Part shown: positions 35,597 through 47,198 of the stretch, piece after piece
Position numbering within the stretch: the stretch's first letter is position 1
How the letters are laid out: every line of letters starts with the position of its first letter
Assembly (NCBI RefSeq): GCF_001475935.1
Contig: NZ_LDQA01000028.1
Span: forward strand, 186,001 to 250,000
Source of the DNA: Aureimonas ureilytica
GTDB lineage: Bacteria; Pseudomonadota; Alphaproteobacteria; Rhizobiales; Rhizobiaceae
Reading direction: 5' to 3'
DNA: 64,000 bases
Notes under the pieces: generated by a model
Told to the model about the DNA's origin: nothing
What the model saw: the letters and a program-made list of their open reading frames with translations, nothing else
The model's database searches: none
Position numbers and translations under genes: made by a program

Positions 35597-35632
35597 GTGA
35601 AGCGTTCAGCCCCACTATTGCCTCATGGGTGC

Positions 35633-36982
35633 TCAGGCCGCGCTGCGACGAAGCACATCCACGATGTCATCCACGACATCGGACACGAGCCGGGCATCGT
35701 CTCCTTCCGCCATGACGCGGATCAGCGGTTCCGTGCCCGATGGGCGAATGACAAGGCGACCCGTATCGCCCAGGCGTTCGCGACCGATATTGATGATTTC
35801 TTGAACCTTCGGAAGTTCCAGAGGTGCGCCGCCGCTATGGCGCACGTTCTTCAGGATTTGCGGCACGGGCTCGAACTTGCGGCAGACCTCCGACACGGTG
35901 CCGCCGGCTTTGCGCACCACCGCCAGTATCTGAAGCGCCGACACGAGCCCGTCGCCCGTCGTGCCGAAATCCGACAGGACGATGTGACCGCTCTGTTCGC
36001 CGCCGACATTGTAGCCGTGCTGGCGCATATGTTCCACGACATAGCGGTCGCCGACCTTGGTGCGGGCAAGCTGCAATTGCCGATCGTTGAAGAAGCGCTC
36101 CAGACCGAGGTTCGACATGATGGTGGCCACCACGCCGCCTGCGGCCAGCCGCCCATCCTCGGCCCAGGCTTCGCCGATCACGGCCATGATCTGGTCGCCA
36201 TCCACGATCTCGCCGCGCTCGTCGACGATCAGCACGCGGTCGGCGTCGCCATCCAGCGCGATACCGATGTCTGCGCGCACTTCCTGCACCTTGGCCCGCA
36301 GAGCCTCAGGGCTCGTGGAGCCGCAATTCAGGTTGATATTGGTGCCGTTGGGCTCGACGCCGAGCTTGACAACCTCGGCTCCCAGTTCCCAGAGAACGTC
36401 GGGCGCCACGCGATAGGCCGCGCCATTGGCGCAATCGATGGCGACCCTCACGCCATCGAGCGACAACTCGCGGGGCAAGGTGCGCTTGGCGAATTCGACG
36501 TAGCGGTCGCGCCCACCATCGTCGTAACGCTTGGCACGTCCCAGATGCGAGCCGACCGCCAAGCGCGGTGCCAAGTCCTCGTCGATCAGACGGTTGATCT
36601 CGGCCTCCAACTCGTCCGACAGCTTGTAGCCATCCGGACCGAAGAGCTTGATGCCGTTGTCATCATAGGGATTGTGCGAGGCGGAGATCATCACGCCGAT
36701 GTCCGCGCGCATGGAGCGCGTCAGCATGGCGACGGCCGGCGTCGGCATGGGGCCGAGCATCAGGACGTCCATACCAACGGCCGTGAAGCCGGCACAGAGC
36801 GCAGGTTCCAGCATATAGCCGGACAGGCGCGTGTCCTTCCCGATAACGACGCGGTGCCGATAGTTGCCGCGCTTGAAGGCAAGGCCCGCCGCCATGCCGA
36901 CCTTCATCGCGATCTCGGGCGTCATCGGATGGCGGTTGGCTCGGCCTCGAATGCCGTCCGTGCCGAAATAGGATTTCGCCAT
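35633..36982 (-). CDS. glmM: Phosphoglucosamine mutase
   Basis: 449 residues, normal size. [18 protein letters not shown] starts the fold; the phosphoserine is in [15 protein letters not shown]; the metal loop is [16 protein letters not shown]; the sugar loop [20 protein letters not shown] follows, and the C-terminal phosphate loop is [17 protein letters not shown]. It converts glucosamine-6-phosphate to glucosamine-1-phosphate for UDP-GlcNAc, thus peptidoglycan and lipid A. It follows ftsH on the same strand, as is common, but a terminator lies between. Confidence 0.98.
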   Translation of the reverse strand: MAKSYFGTDGIRGRANRHPMTPEIAMKVGMAAGLAFKRGNYRHRVVIGKDTRLSGYMLEPALCAGFTAVGMDVLMLGPMPTPAVAMLTRSMRADIGVMISASHNPYDDNGIKLFGPDGYKLSDELEAEINRLIDEDLAPRLAVGSHLGRAKRYDDGGRDRYVEFAKRTLPRELSLDGVRVAIDCANGAAYRVAPDVLWELGAEVVKLGVEPNGTNINLNCGSTSPEALRAKVQEVRADIGIALDGDADRVLIVDERGEIVDGDQIMAVIGEAWAEDGRLAAGGVVATIMSNLGLERFFNDRQLQLARTKVGDRYVVEHMRQHGYNVGGEQSGHIVLSDFGTTGDGLVSALQILAVVRKAGGTVSEVCRKFEPVPQILKNVRHSGGAPLELPKVQEIINIGRERLGDTGRLVIRPSGTEPLIRVMAEGDDARLVSDVVDDIVDVLRRSAA

Positions 36983-37145
36983 AATACCCCTCGAAACTGA
37001 ATGGATGGGCCGTATCAGCGTCAGCGCCGTCGAGAAAGCCCGAAACAGACGGCCAGGCGATCATCAGGCCATATGATGAACGGGCCTGCATTGCGCGGAG
37101 CCGGTTTCGGATCGAAGACGAAGCTTGCCGCGAAGCCCGCGTTAT

Positions 37146-37173
37146 AAAAAAGGCGGGCTCGAAGCCCGCCTTC
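37146..37173 (-). terminator. Rho-independent terminator of ftsH
   Basis: Minus-strand stem AAGGCGGGC/GCCCGCCTT followed by TTTTTATA, 20 bp past the ftsH stop. Confidence 0.9.
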
Positions 37174-37194
37174 CCATCATGTCTTGGTCGTGTT

Positions 37195-39132
<1,938 letters not shown>

Positions 39133-39167
39133 TATCCGTCCTGGAAGTGCGCTCGGGCAACCATGCG

Positions 39168-40583
39168 TCATACAACGTCGGCGGCTTTGACTTGCCTGCG
39201 AATGTAGGTGGACGCCACCCCCTTGCCAACAGGTTCACCGCGATTTGCGGCATTTTGGAGCCCACAGGTTAATGTGAGGCCAGCAGGAAGAACCAAATCG
39301 GCCGCAAGGCGCCACGCAACCCGACACGAAAGCGAGAGCGCGGGAGGTTGAGGCGCGGTCTTGAAGCGCAAAAGCGGATGGGCGGCTAGGATCTCGCCGG
39401 ACGCCCCGAGCGCTACGGGCAGCGTGCGGTGGGCGAGTGGCCCCCTCCCCCATCGCCCATAGGGAGCCAGGGTACTCCAATCGCTCGACCCCGTCTGACG
39501 GGGAACGTCGAAGCGTCCGTCGAAGCAAGCCGAAGCCTGCCTGTCGTCCCAATCGAGCGTCGGGGGACCCGCACGACCATATTCGCGCGCAAGCCGCAAC
39601 AGGCCGCTTTGCCAACGCAGGAGGCAGCCGCCCAATGTCGCGGCTCCTTGCTCATTTGAATGAATCTGCTGAGCCAGAGCGTCGATGCTGAGGCGCGTGG
39701 GAGGAACCGAGGCGCCAGCCACAGCTGTTACGGCGCGGGACAGAAGAGCGGGATCGATTGCGCCATCGTCCAGAAACAACGAGATGTCGCCGGATGGCGA
39801 GACATCGAGCCGCCCTTCGGTCGCAAACTTCGCCAGAATCGAGGTGATGCGATCGTCCTCGTCCTGTCGCTGCACACGTGCGGCCTGGATGGTCTGCTCC
39901 GCCAGCGCGTCCTCGGCAGCAGTCAGCCCCTGCAGTCGCAACCGCGCGCGAGCAAAACGCGGATTGCGGTTGGATGGATCATCCGCCGCTCGCACGCCCG
40001 CCTCAGCCACGAAAGCTTCCAGCGCCCGCTTGCGCCAGCCGAGCAGTGGCCGAACGAGAACGAGACCGGGTTCCAGATCGCGCCAGACTCGCATTCCCGC
40101 GAGTGCGGCGCCGGATGCTCCGCGCTGAACGGCGAGCCGATGGGTTTCGATCTGGTCGTCATGGTGATGGGCTGTTGCGAGCAGCCCCGCACGGAGGCGG
40201 CGCGCTTCATCGGCCAGAAGGCGGTAGCGCGCCTCACGGGCGGCGCCCGAAACATTCCCCTCGATCTGCCCGGCATGGTGCCAGACGAGAATGCGATGAG
40301 GAACGCCCAGCGCGCCGCATAGACGCGCGACCTCCTGGGCCTCCGCCGCGCTGCCGCGCCTCAAAGCATGATCGACGGTCGCGACATGGAGCGGACGGGC
40401 GAGGCGCCCCGACGATCGCAACTGCGCGGCAGCCAGAAGCAGAGCCAGCGAGTCCGGCCCGCCGGAGACACCCAAGAGCAGCGCCCCCTCCCCCCGCCCG
40501 GCCGGCAGGGCCCCAAGGGTGCGCAAGATATCCTCGCGAAGAGCCGAGCCCGGATCGCCGCCACGCTCTGCATCGCCCGGCAA
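39168..40583 (-). CDS. tilS: tRNA(Ile)-lysidine synthase
   Basis: 471 residues if the TTG at 40583 is the start; no better start lies before the catalytic core. The PP-loop is [34 protein letters not shown] and [20 protein letters not shown] are the other N-type ATPase motifs. A helical linker and C-terminal tRNA-binding region follow. It converts C34 of tRNA-Ile(CAU) to lysidine, allowing AUA decoding. It sits between cpoB and ftsH, with 17 bp to cpoB, so it probably reads from the pal/cpoB side. Confidence 0.95.
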   Translation of the reverse strand: MPGDAERGGDPGSALREDILRTLGALPAGRGEGALLLGVSGGPDSLALLLAAAQLRSSGRLARPLHVATVDHALRRGSAAEAQEVARLCGALGVPHRILVWHHAGQIEGNVSGAAREARYRLLADEARRLRAGLLATAHHHDDQIETHRLAVQRGASGAALAGMRVWRDLEPGLVLVRPLLGWRKRALEAFVAEAGVRAADDPSNRNPRFARARLRLQGLTAAEDALAEQTIQAARVQRQDEDDRITSILAKFATEGRLDVSPSGDISLFLDDGAIDPALLSRAVTAVAGASVPPTRLSIDALAQQIHSNEQGAATLGGCLLRWQSGLLRLAREYGRAGPPTLDWDDRQASACFDGRFDVPRQTGSSDWSTLAPYGRWGRGPLAHRTLPVALGASGEILAAHPLLRFKTAPQPPALSLSCRVAWRLAADLVLPAGLTLTCGLQNAANRGEPVGKGVASTYIRRQVKAADVV

Positions 40584-40600
40584 GGCGAGACTCAGGGATA

Positions 40601-41605
40601 TCAGCTACAGCGCGCCGTTTTTTCCTCGGCCTGAAGCTTGCGTTTCACGTTGGCGCTCATCGTGGGATAGCGCTTGCCGATCTCGGCATAGGTGATGCAG
40701 GCCGTCTCGCGATTGTCGAGATGCACCAGCGACATGCCGAGCTTCAGCATCATCTCCGGCGCCTTGGGTGCCTGGGGATGCGCCTTCTGCGCGTTCAGGA
40801 AGACCTCCGCCGCCTCGCGATACTTCGCTTGTGCGTAGAGACTCTCGCCCAGCCAATATTGCGCATCGGCCGCGTCGCCCGAATTCGGGTAGGTCTGCGT
40901 GTATTGACGGAAGGTCTGCTCGGCGAGCGCGTAATCGCCCGACAGCATGTGATTGTATCCGAGCCCATAGAGCTCGCCCGGCCCGTTCGCCTTGATCGAG
41001 GCGGTTTTGACATTGGGCTGCGGCGCGGCAGCAGGCGCGGCAGCGGGTTTGGCGCTCTCGTTGCCGAAGCCCTCCCCGATCAACGCGCCGATCTCGTCGC
41101 CCCCTTGCGCGCTGGCCGGAGCGGCGCTGGCAGACGGCGTGGGCCGCGCGGCCCCCTCATTCATCGTGGAGGGCGTGGCCGAAGCCACGCGCGAGGACGC
41201 CTCGCTCGCCGGTGCGCCGGCTGCGGGAAGCGCGGGCTGCGCTTCGGAGCGCCGCTGCGGCGTGGTCTGCGAGGCGCCGCCGGACTTGCCGCCCTTTTCC
41301 AGATCCTGGAAGCGGAACTCGTTGTCTTCCTGCGTCTTGCGCAGCTGTTCCTGCAATTGCAGAACCAGGAAGGACAGCTCTTCCACCTTGCCGGTCAGCC
41401 GGCGCATTTCCTCTTCCATCTGGCTGATGCGCACGCTGGAATCGCCCATCTGCGCCATCAGCACGGGCGGCGCGGTCTCGCGCGGCTGGCTTTGCACTTG
41501 CCGGCCGCCGAGGCCGAACGGCAGGTCGAGCGCATGAGCCGGGCCGGCCAGAGCCCCGGCCGCAACCGTCATTGCGAGAAAGCGCGTGAGAAGCTTGCCA
41601 GCCAT
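40601..41605 (-). CDS. cpoB: Tol-Pal system protein CpoB (YbgF)
   Basis: 334 residues. Signal peptide MAGKLLTRFLAMTVAAGALA ends at AHALDLP. A trimerising coiled coil (VRISQMEEEMRRLTGKVEEL, LQLQEQLRKTQEDNEFRF) is followed by an Ala/Pro-rich linker and C-terminal TPR repeats (YNHMLSGDYALAEQTFRQYT, DAQYWLGESLYAQAKYREAA). CpoB links peptidoglycan synthesis to Tol-mediated outer-membrane constriction. It is the last tol-pal member, after pal, with a terminator between them. Confidence 0.94.
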   Translation of the reverse strand: MAGKLLTRFLAMTVAAGALAGPAHALDLPFGLGGRQVQSQPRETAPPVLMAQMGDSSVRISQMEEEMRRLTGKVEELSFLVLQLQEQLRKTQEDNEFRFQDLEKGGKSGGASQTTPQRRSEAQPALPAAGAPASEASSRVASATPSTMNEGAARPTPSASAAPASAQGGDEIGALIGEGFGNESAKPAAAPAAAPQPNVKTASIKANGPGELYGLGYNHMLSGDYALAEQTFRQYTQTYPNSGDAADAQYWLGESLYAQAKYREAAEVFLNAQKAHPQAPKAPEMMLKLGMSLVHLDNRETACITYAEIGKRYPTMSANVKRKLQAEEKTARCS

Positions 41606-41748
41606 CCGAGAATCCCTTCCGGGCGCCGAAGGTGGGCCGCGATCCCGGCCGGATGCGTCTTCGGCGCCGTGTCGATGTCCACTTGTTTACGGGGTGTGAA
41701 CGCGTCCAAAATTTGTCCGCTTCTATCATGCCGCCGGGTTCGGGAACG

Positions 41749-41772
41749 CAAAACGGCCCCGGAGGGCCGTTT
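41749..41772 (-). terminator. Rho-independent terminator of pal
   Basis: AAACGGCCC/GGGCCGTTT stem with TTTT on the minus strand, 28 bp past the pal stop. Confidence 0.88.
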
Positions 41773-41799
41773 CGACTGGAGGATTGTTGCCGAAATGCT

Positions 41800-42363
41800 T
41801 CAGGAGCCGCTGCCCGAGAGCACGGTGACCGCGCGGCGGTTCTGCGACCAGCAAGAGATGTCGTCGCAAACGGCGACCGGACGTTCCTTGCCGTAGGAGA
41901 TCGTGCGCATCCGGTTGGACGACACGCCCTGCGAGGCCAGGAAGTCGCGCGTGGCGGCGGCGCGGCGCGCGCCGAGCGCCAGATTGTATTCGCGCGTGCC
42001 GCGCTCGTCGGCATGGCCTTCGACGACGATCTGATAGCGCGGATACTGGTTGAGCCACTGGGCCTGGCGGCTCAGCGTCTGCTGCGCGTCGGCGCGGATC
42101 GAGGTCGAGTCCGTATCGAAGAAGATGCGGTCGCCGACATTGACGGTGAAGTCCTGGCTCGTGCCGGGAGCGGCCGAGCCGCGGCCATTGGCGCCGTTCG
42201 CGCCATAGCCACCGGCTCCGCCGGCACCACCCGCGCCGCCGAGGCCGAGGCCGGCCGCGTTGTCGGGAAGGGCGTTGTTCTTCTTGGCGCAGGCCGAGAG
42301 CGCCAGCGCAGCGACCAGCGCGAGGGCGATTCGACCATGGACCCCAGTAGCGATGCGGCGCAT
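41800..42363 (-). CDS. pal: Peptidoglycan-associated lipoprotein Pal
   Basis: 187 residues. The lipobox is ALALSACAKK with Cys 25. A long Gly/Ala-rich linker (residues about 38-63) is followed by the OmpA-like domain: RIFFDTDSTSIRADAQQTLS, VEGHADERGTREYNLALGAR and ISYGKERPVAVC. The Asp and Arg that bind meso-diaminopimelate are present. Pal is pulled to septa by TolA/TolB. Two Cys in VCDDISCW near the C-terminus could form a disulfide, unlike E. coli Pal. Confidence 0.96.
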   Translation of the reverse strand: MRRIATGVHGRIALALVAALALSACAKKNNALPDNAAGLGLGGAGGAGGAGGYGANGANGRGSAAPGTSQDFTVNVGDRIFFDTDSTSIRADAQQTLSRQAQWLNQYPRYQIVVEGHADERGTREYNLALGARRAAATRDFLASQGVSSNRMRTISYGKERPVAVCDDISCWSQNRRAVTVLSGSGS

Positions 42364-42451
42364 GGCCGTCTCCTTCGGTCAGTGGATAAGGATAGGGTCA
42401 TTTACCATTTTCAGGGTTAACGACCGGTCAACAGAACGTTGATTGTTAAGT

Positions 42452-43786
42452 CTATTCGAGCGCCGGCGACCAAGCGGGGTCGGACGCGAAATTGGGTGTC
42501 GCGACACGCTGCTCGTTGCGCCCGGTCAGGTCGATCGAGAAGAGTTGCGGACCGCCGCCCTGATCCCGGAAGAACATGATCACGCGCCCGTTCGGCGCCC
42601 AGGTCGGGCCTTCGGCATGGAAGGACGAGGTCAGAATGCGCTCGCCCGAGCCGTCCGGCTTCATGACGCCGATCTGGAACTGGCCGCCCGACTGCTTGGT
42701 GAAGGCGATGAGATCGCCGCGCGGGCTCCAGACGGGCGTGTTGTAGCTGCCCTGTCCGAAGGAAATGCGCTGCTGGCCCGAGCCGTCGGCGTTCATCGTG
42801 TAGATCTGCGGCCGGCCGCCCCGGTCCGATTCGAAGACGATCTTCGAGCTGTCCGGCGAATAGGACGGCGAGGTGTCGATCGCGTTGGTGGAGGTCAGGC
42901 GCGTGGTCGCGCGCGAGCGCAGATCCATGGCGTAGAGATTGGCGTTGCCCTCCTGCTGAAGGCTCATCACCACCTTCTGGCCATCGGGCGAGAAGCGCGG
43001 CGCGAAGGTCATGCCGGGGAAATTGCCCACGACCTCGCGCTGTCCGGTTTCCAGCTGAAGGAGATAGACGCGCGGCTCCCCCTTGCCGAAGCTCATATAG
43101 GTGATTTCCTGCCGGTTGGGCGAGAAACGTGGGGTGAGCACGAGGTCGCCGCCTTCGGTGAGATAGCGCACATTCGCGCCGTCCTGGTCCATGATGGCAA
43201 GGCGCTTGCGGCGCTTGTCCTTGGAACCGGTCTCGTCCACGAAGACGATGCGCGTGTCGAAATAGCCCTTCTCGCCCGTCAGACGCTCATAGATCGCGTC
43301 GGCGATGATATGGGCGATGCGGCGCCAATTGTCGGGGCTGGCATAGAACTGCTGCCCGTCGAGCTGCGTGCCGGCATAGGTGTCCCACAGGCGGAATTCG
43401 ACGCGCAGACGCCCGTCCGCTTCCGGCGTAACGCGGCCCGAAACGAGGGCCTGCGCGTTGATCACCGTCCAGTCCTGGAAGCGGGGCGTGGCATCCGGCG
43501 ACAGGTCCTTCTGGATGAAGGCGGTCGGATTGATCGGCGCAAAGAGGCCGGAGCGCTTCAGGTCGGCGGCGACGACTTCCATGAGCTTGGCGCCCAGGCC
43601 ATCGCGCGACTGGAAGGCCGGCAGCGCGATCGGCAACGGCTGCACATTGCCCTGATTGACGTTGATCTCGACCTTCGCATGAGCGGGCAAGGACGCGCCA
43701 AGACAGGCTGCGGTGGCGGCGAGCGCGAGGCCGAGGGTCCGCAGGCTGCGGCGAAGGGTCGAAGAGGTCGTGCTGGGGCGAGTCAT
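42452..43786 (-). CDS. tolB: Tol-Pal system beta-propeller protein TolB
   Basis: 444 residues from ATG 43786; the frame upstream is non-conserved. A signal peptide ends near AHAKVEI. The N-terminal domain ([20 protein letters not shown]) carries the TolA-binding part, and six PD40 blades follow, e.g. [20 protein letters not shown] and [20 protein letters not shown]. It is periplasmic and hands off between Pal and TolA. It lies between tolA and pal, as in other proteobacteria. Confidence 0.97.
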   Translation of the reverse strand: MTRPSTTSSTLRRSLRTLGLALAATAACLGASLPAHAKVEINVNQGNVQPLPIALPAFQSRDGLGAKLMEVVAADLKRSGLFAPINPTAFIQKDLSPDATPRFQDWTVINAQALVSGRVTPEADGRLRVEFRLWDTYAGTQLDGQQFYASPDNWRRIAHIIADAIYERLTGEKGYFDTRIVFVDETGSKDKRRKRLAIMDQDGANVRYLTEGGDLVLTPRFSPNRQEITYMSFGKGEPRVYLLQLETGQREVVGNFPGMTFAPRFSPDGQKVVMSLQQEGNANLYAMDLRSRATTRLTSTNAIDTSPSYSPDSSKIVFESDRGGRPQIYTMNADGSGQQRISFGQGSYNTPVWSPRGDLIAFTKQSGGQFQIGVMKPDGSGERILTSSFHAEGPTWAPNGRVIMFFRDQGGGPQLFSIDLTGRNEQRVATPNFASDPAWSPALE

Positions 43787-43900
43787 GGGATGGAACCTTC
43801 CCGTTCGGTCATCGGGCCTGTGTCGCGCTGTCAGGCGCACCCGTTGTCTCGGAAGCGATGGACGAGAGGACGGCCGAAACCGTCCCGAGGGATTGGAGGC

Positions 43901-45073
43901 TTAGAACATCTGGCTCGGGTCGAAATTGACGGTGACTTCGGACCAGGTCTCGTATTTGTCGGCCGGCAGGTTGTAGGGTGCGCAGCGGCGAACCGCGCGA
44001 ACCGCCGCCTCGGCCGCCGCGCGCTGGGCCGGGGACGAACCGCTGCCGGATTCGATCTGCGGCATGCCCTGCACCGCGCCGGACGGATCGAGCTGCATCG
44101 AGATCTTCACCTGGAAGGACCCGGCGTCGGAATTGCCGGCGGGCGGATTCCAGCATTTGGAAATCTGCCCGCGCAGGGCGTCCATCTCGCTTTGAGACAG
44201 AGTGCCGCCCGTCTGCGTCTTGCCACCGAGCGAAGCGTGCTGGGTCGACCGCTTGGCACCGCCGCCAGTCGTTTCCTGCGTGTTCTTGAGAGCGGCCAGA
44301 ACCGCGTCCTCAAGAGGATCGTTCTGCGAGTTGCTCTTGCCCGGCTTCTTCGCTTCCTTGACCTTCTCCTTGGAGGTCTCGGCGGACTTCGCCTTCTCGG
44401 TCGCCTTCGCCTTTTCCGGCGGCTTTTCCTTCACCGGCTCGGGCTTGGGCTCAGGCTTCGTCTCGGCGACCTTCACAGGCTCCGGCGGCTTGGGCTTCAC
44501 CTGCGGCGCGGGCACGTTCTTAGGGGGCGCGGGCGGCTTTTCGGCCTCAGCCTTGGCGATCTCGGCGGCCAGCGGGTCGATCTCGGGCGTCGTGTCCTCC
44601 TCGGCCGAATCCTCTTCCGGCTCGGGCGGCTTGGGCTCGGGCGGCGGCGGGGTCGGCTCGGGCACGCGAGCGGGCGCGGGCTTCGGCTCGGGCTTGGGTT
44701 CCGGCTTCGGCTCAGGCTTGGGCTCGGGCGGCTGGGCGGCCGGCGGGGGCGGCGGCGCGTCGTCCACCTTGGTCTTCTGCGTTTCGCGCGGCGCGGCTTT
44801 CGGCGCAGGCGGCGTCGGGAGATCGACTTCGTTGTCGCCGACATTCTGGGCCGGCATGGGGAGCTTTTCGGGCGTCTTGGTCGGCTGGGGCGCCGGCTTG
44901 TCGGTCTGCGGCGCCTTTTCGTCGCCGATCATCGACTGGCTGACCTCAGTCACCAGTTCCACGGGCACGGCTTCGCTGCCCATGTCCAGCTTTTCGGGCG
45001 CGCCCAACGACCAGAGCCCCCATGTGAGCACGAGGGCATGGACCGCAACGGAGGTGGAAAGCGACGACTTCAT
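43901..45073 (-). CDS. tolA: Tol-Pal system protein TolA
   Basis: 390 residues. An N-terminal membrane helix (STSVAVHALVLTWGLWSLGA) anchors it; a long Pro/Glu/Lys-rich spacer with EPKPEPKPEPKPEP repeats (about residues 115-165) spans the periplasm. The C-terminal TonB-like domain runs from about 275: TLSQSEMDALRGQISKCWNP, then MQLDPSGAVQGMPQIESGSG and CAPYNLPADKYETWSEVTVN. TolA connects TolQR in the inner membrane to TolB/Pal. It starts six bp after tolR and shares its operon. Confidence 0.94.
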   Translation of the reverse strand: MKSSLSTSVAVHALVLTWGLWSLGAPEKLDMGSEAVPVELVTEVSQSMIGDEKAPQTDKPAPQPTKTPEKLPMPAQNVGDNEVDLPTPPAPKAAPRETQKTKVDDAPPPPPAAQPPEPKPEPKPEPKPEPKPAPARVPEPTPPPPEPKPPEPEEDSAEEDTTPEIDPLAAEIAKAEAEKPPAPPKNVPAPQVKPKPPEPVKVAETKPEPKPEPVKEKPPEKAKATEKAKSAETSKEKVKEAKKPGKSNSQNDPLEDAVLAALKNTQETTGGGAKRSTQHASLGGKTQTGGTLSQSEMDALRGQISKCWNPPAGNSDAGSFQVKISMQLDPSGAVQGMPQIESGSGSSPAQRAAAEAAVRAVRRCAPYNLPADKYETWSEVTVNFDPSQMF

Positions 45074-45079
45074 GATGCG

Positions 45080-45568
45080 TCAGCTCTTCGCCCCTGGCTT
45101 CGGCGCGCCTGCGTGAGAGGCCGCCTTTTCCTGGGATGTGACAAGTCCGATATTCTTGAAGCCGGCGGCCGAGATTCGGGCCATGACCTGCATGACCGTG
45201 CCGTAACTCGCCTCGCCATCGGCGCGCAGGAAGATGCGCTCGTCATAGCCCGCTTCCGCGATGGCCTTGAGCTGCTCCACCACCGCATCCGCCTGGACCG
45301 GGGTTTCCTGAAGATAGATTTCGCCGCCGCGCTGCACCGAGATGGTGATGGGCTGCTTGTCGGCGCTGAGCGCCTTGGCGGCCGTCTTCGGCAGTTCCAG
45401 CGGCACGCCGACGGTCATCAGCGGCGCGGCCACCATGAAGATGATGAGCAGAACCAGCATGACATCCACCATGGGCGTCATGTTGATTTCGGCCATCGGC
45501 TGCCGGCGCTTGCCGCGGCGGCGTCGTGATCCTCCGCCCGATGATGCGGCGCCCGTCGACATGCCCAT
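45080..45568 (-). CDS. tolR: Tol-Pal system protein TolR
   Basis: 162 residues. A basic, Gly/Ser/Arg-rich lead (RRRRGKRRQP) precedes AEINMTPMVDVMLVLLIIFM, the ExbD/TolR membrane helix with the essential Asp that takes part in proton flow. The periplasmic domain follows (SVQRGGEIYLQETPVQADAV, RADGEASYGTVMQVMARISA). With TolQ it forms the proton-driven motor. The order tolQ-tolR-tolA with gaps of 44 and six bp indicates one operon. Confidence 0.96.
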   Translation of the reverse strand: MGMSTGAASSGGGSRRRRGKRRQPMAEINMTPMVDVMLVLLIIFMVAAPLMTVGVPLELPKTAAKALSADKQPITISVQRGGEIYLQETPVQADAVVEQLKAIAEAGYDERIFLRADGEASYGTVMQVMARISAAGFKNIGLVTSQEKAASHAGAPKPGAKS

Positions 45569-45612
45569 AGTGTCTGATCCCCTCGTCTATTCTGGCCAAA
45601 GGCGCGGCGCGA

Positions 45613-46332
45613 TCAGCGGCCGGCGCTCGCCTTCTCGTCGATCTGACGCGACAGGATGGAGGAAAATTCGTCCGCGAAGGCTTCGAGCCGCATGCCGAGC
45701 TTGCCCGCGTCCGCCGAAAGCTTGTTGTAGGCAATGACGGCCGGGATCGCGGCGACGAGGCCGATGGCGGTGGCGAGCAGCGCTTCGGCGATACCGGGTG
45801 CGACGACGGCCAGACTCGTCTGCTCTGAGGCGGCGATGCCCTGGAAGGCCGTCATGATGCCGACCACCGTGCCGAACAGGCCGATGAAGGGCGAGGCCGA
45901 GCCGACGGTGGCCAGGAAGCCCAGGCGCGATTCCAGCTCGTCCATCTCGCGCGCCATGGTCACGTCCATGGCCTTCTCGATGCGGGTCTGAAGGCCGATG
46001 GGCGAACGGGCGCCCTTCTCGAAGCTCTTTTTCCATTCGCGCATGGCGGCGACGAACAGCGCGCCCATGCCCGACGTCTTGCGGTCGGACAGGGTGTGAT
46101 ACAGCTCTTCCAGCGACTGGCCGCTCCAGAAGGTGCTTTCGAACGTGTTGAGCTGGCGGCGGAAGCGGCCGAACCGCGCCCATTTGTCGAAGATGATGGC
46201 CCAGGACCAGACCGACGCCGACAAGAGACCCAGCATCACGAACTTCACGACGAAGCCGGCCTGCCAGAAAAGTCCCATCAGAGACATGTCGCTGCCATGG
46301 GCGGCGAGCGCAGTCTGTGCGACGTCGTTCAT
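45613..46332 (-). CDS. tolQ: Tol-Pal system proton channel TolQ
   Basis: 239 residues from ATG 46332 with AGAGGA adjacent; upstream frame is not coding. Three membrane helices: WQAGFVVKFVMLGLLSASVW, then FLATVGSASPFIGLFGTVVG and EALLATAIGLVAAIPAVIAY, the latter two with the conserved Thr/Ser and Gly-Thr-Val-x-Gly motif of MotA/TolQ/ExbB proteins. It energises TolA through proton flow. It is the first tol gene here; ybgC lies 270 bp upstream on the same strand. Confidence 0.97.
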   Translation of the reverse strand: MNDVAQTALAAHGSDMSLMGLFWQAGFVVKFVMLGLLSASVWSWAIIFDKWARFGRFRRQLNTFESTFWSGQSLEELYHTLSDRKTSGMGALFVAAMREWKKSFEKGARSPIGLQTRIEKAMDVTMAREMDELESRLGFLATVGSASPFIGLFGTVVGIMTAFQGIAASEQTSLAVVAPGIAEALLATAIGLVAAIPAVIAYNKLSADAGKLGMRLEAFADEFSSILSRQIDEKASAGR

Positions 46333-46602
46333 TCCTCTGTCCCTCGAATTCGTGGGGCCGGCGATCGTCCGCGCAGCGGCGCCCTTTCGCACCCGCACGG
46401 TGCCGGCCTGACGGGCAGCGGCCCCGACGCGCCATTCCCCAAGGGCTCTTTCGCCGGGGATTCCGGTAAAAGAATGGCGCGACAAGGGTTTCGCCGCGAT
46501 CCCATGAAGCACCGTTAGGGTTAACAATTCGTTTCGCAGGCGTGAGGAATAGCAGATTTCCCCTCGCGCTTCCGAATTTTCTACCGCAGTGCGGCGTGGA
46601 TA

Positions 46603-47058
46603 TCAGGCCTCGCCCGTGCTTGGCGCCGGCGTCAAGCGCTCGGCCACCGCCGGCGGCATCCGGCGCGGCTTACCGTCGGGCGAGATCACGGCGACCTTCA
46701 CCCGCGCCTCGATCAGAAGCTCCTCGCCTTTCAGGATGCGCTGGTCGAGAACCACGCGAGCGCCGCCCATAAGCGCCGTGCGGGTCTCGACGGTCAACAC
46801 ATCGTCGATCCGCGCCGGGCGCAGGAACTCGATCTCCATGCGCCGGACGGCAAAGGCCATGGGCTCGCCGAAAGCCCCGTCCATCAGCTCGCGATGGCCG
46901 ATGCCGTGCAGGCGAAGATAGTCCGTGCGCCCGCGCTCCAGAAAATGCAGGTAGCGGGCGTGGTACACGACGCCGGAAAAATCCGTGTCCTCGAAATAGA
47001 CCCGCACATCGAGGCGGTGGCCGAATTCGGTGAGCCGGCCTGCAAGTTGTTCGTTCAT
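46603..47058 (-). CDS. ybgC: Acyl-CoA thioesterase YbgC
   Basis: 151 residues from ATG 47058. Hot-dog fold with the signature VYFEDTDFSGVVYHARYLHF, where the Asp-Thr-Asp and Tyr-His are the catalytic region of 4-hydroxybenzoyl-CoA-type thioesterases. YbgC is the usual first member of tol-pal operons and is thought to act on acyl-ACP/CoA in phospholipid metabolism. The 270-bp gap to tolQ is longer than usual. Confidence 0.95.
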   Translation of the reverse strand: MNEQLAGRLTEFGHRLDVRVYFEDTDFSGVVYHARYLHFLERGRTDYLRLHGIGHRELMDGAFGEPMAFAVRRMEIEFLRPARIDDVLTVETRTALMGGARVVLDQRILKGEELLIEARVKVAVISPDGKPRRMPPAVAERLTPAPSTGEA

Positions 47059-47198
47059 GCCGGCCTCATAGCGATCTTGTGATCGGGATGCCAGCGCGGC
47101 GGCCATCTGTCATCGCGCCGTCATGGACATGTCACCCCGCCGTCATGCCCGGATGCTTGACCGCGCGGGACGTCAGACCATCGGAACCGGAGTGTCCC

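Noticed and set aside
44660-44740. Short tandem repeat region as possible CRISPR or microsatellite
   Set aside because: It encodes the EPKPEP spacer of TolA in frame; no spacers of CRISPR type.
42443-45529. 1028-codon open frame antisense to tolB, tolA and tolR
   Set aside because: Its Arg/Gly/Leu-rich content is the mirror of GC-rich tol codons, and the minus-strand genes are certain.
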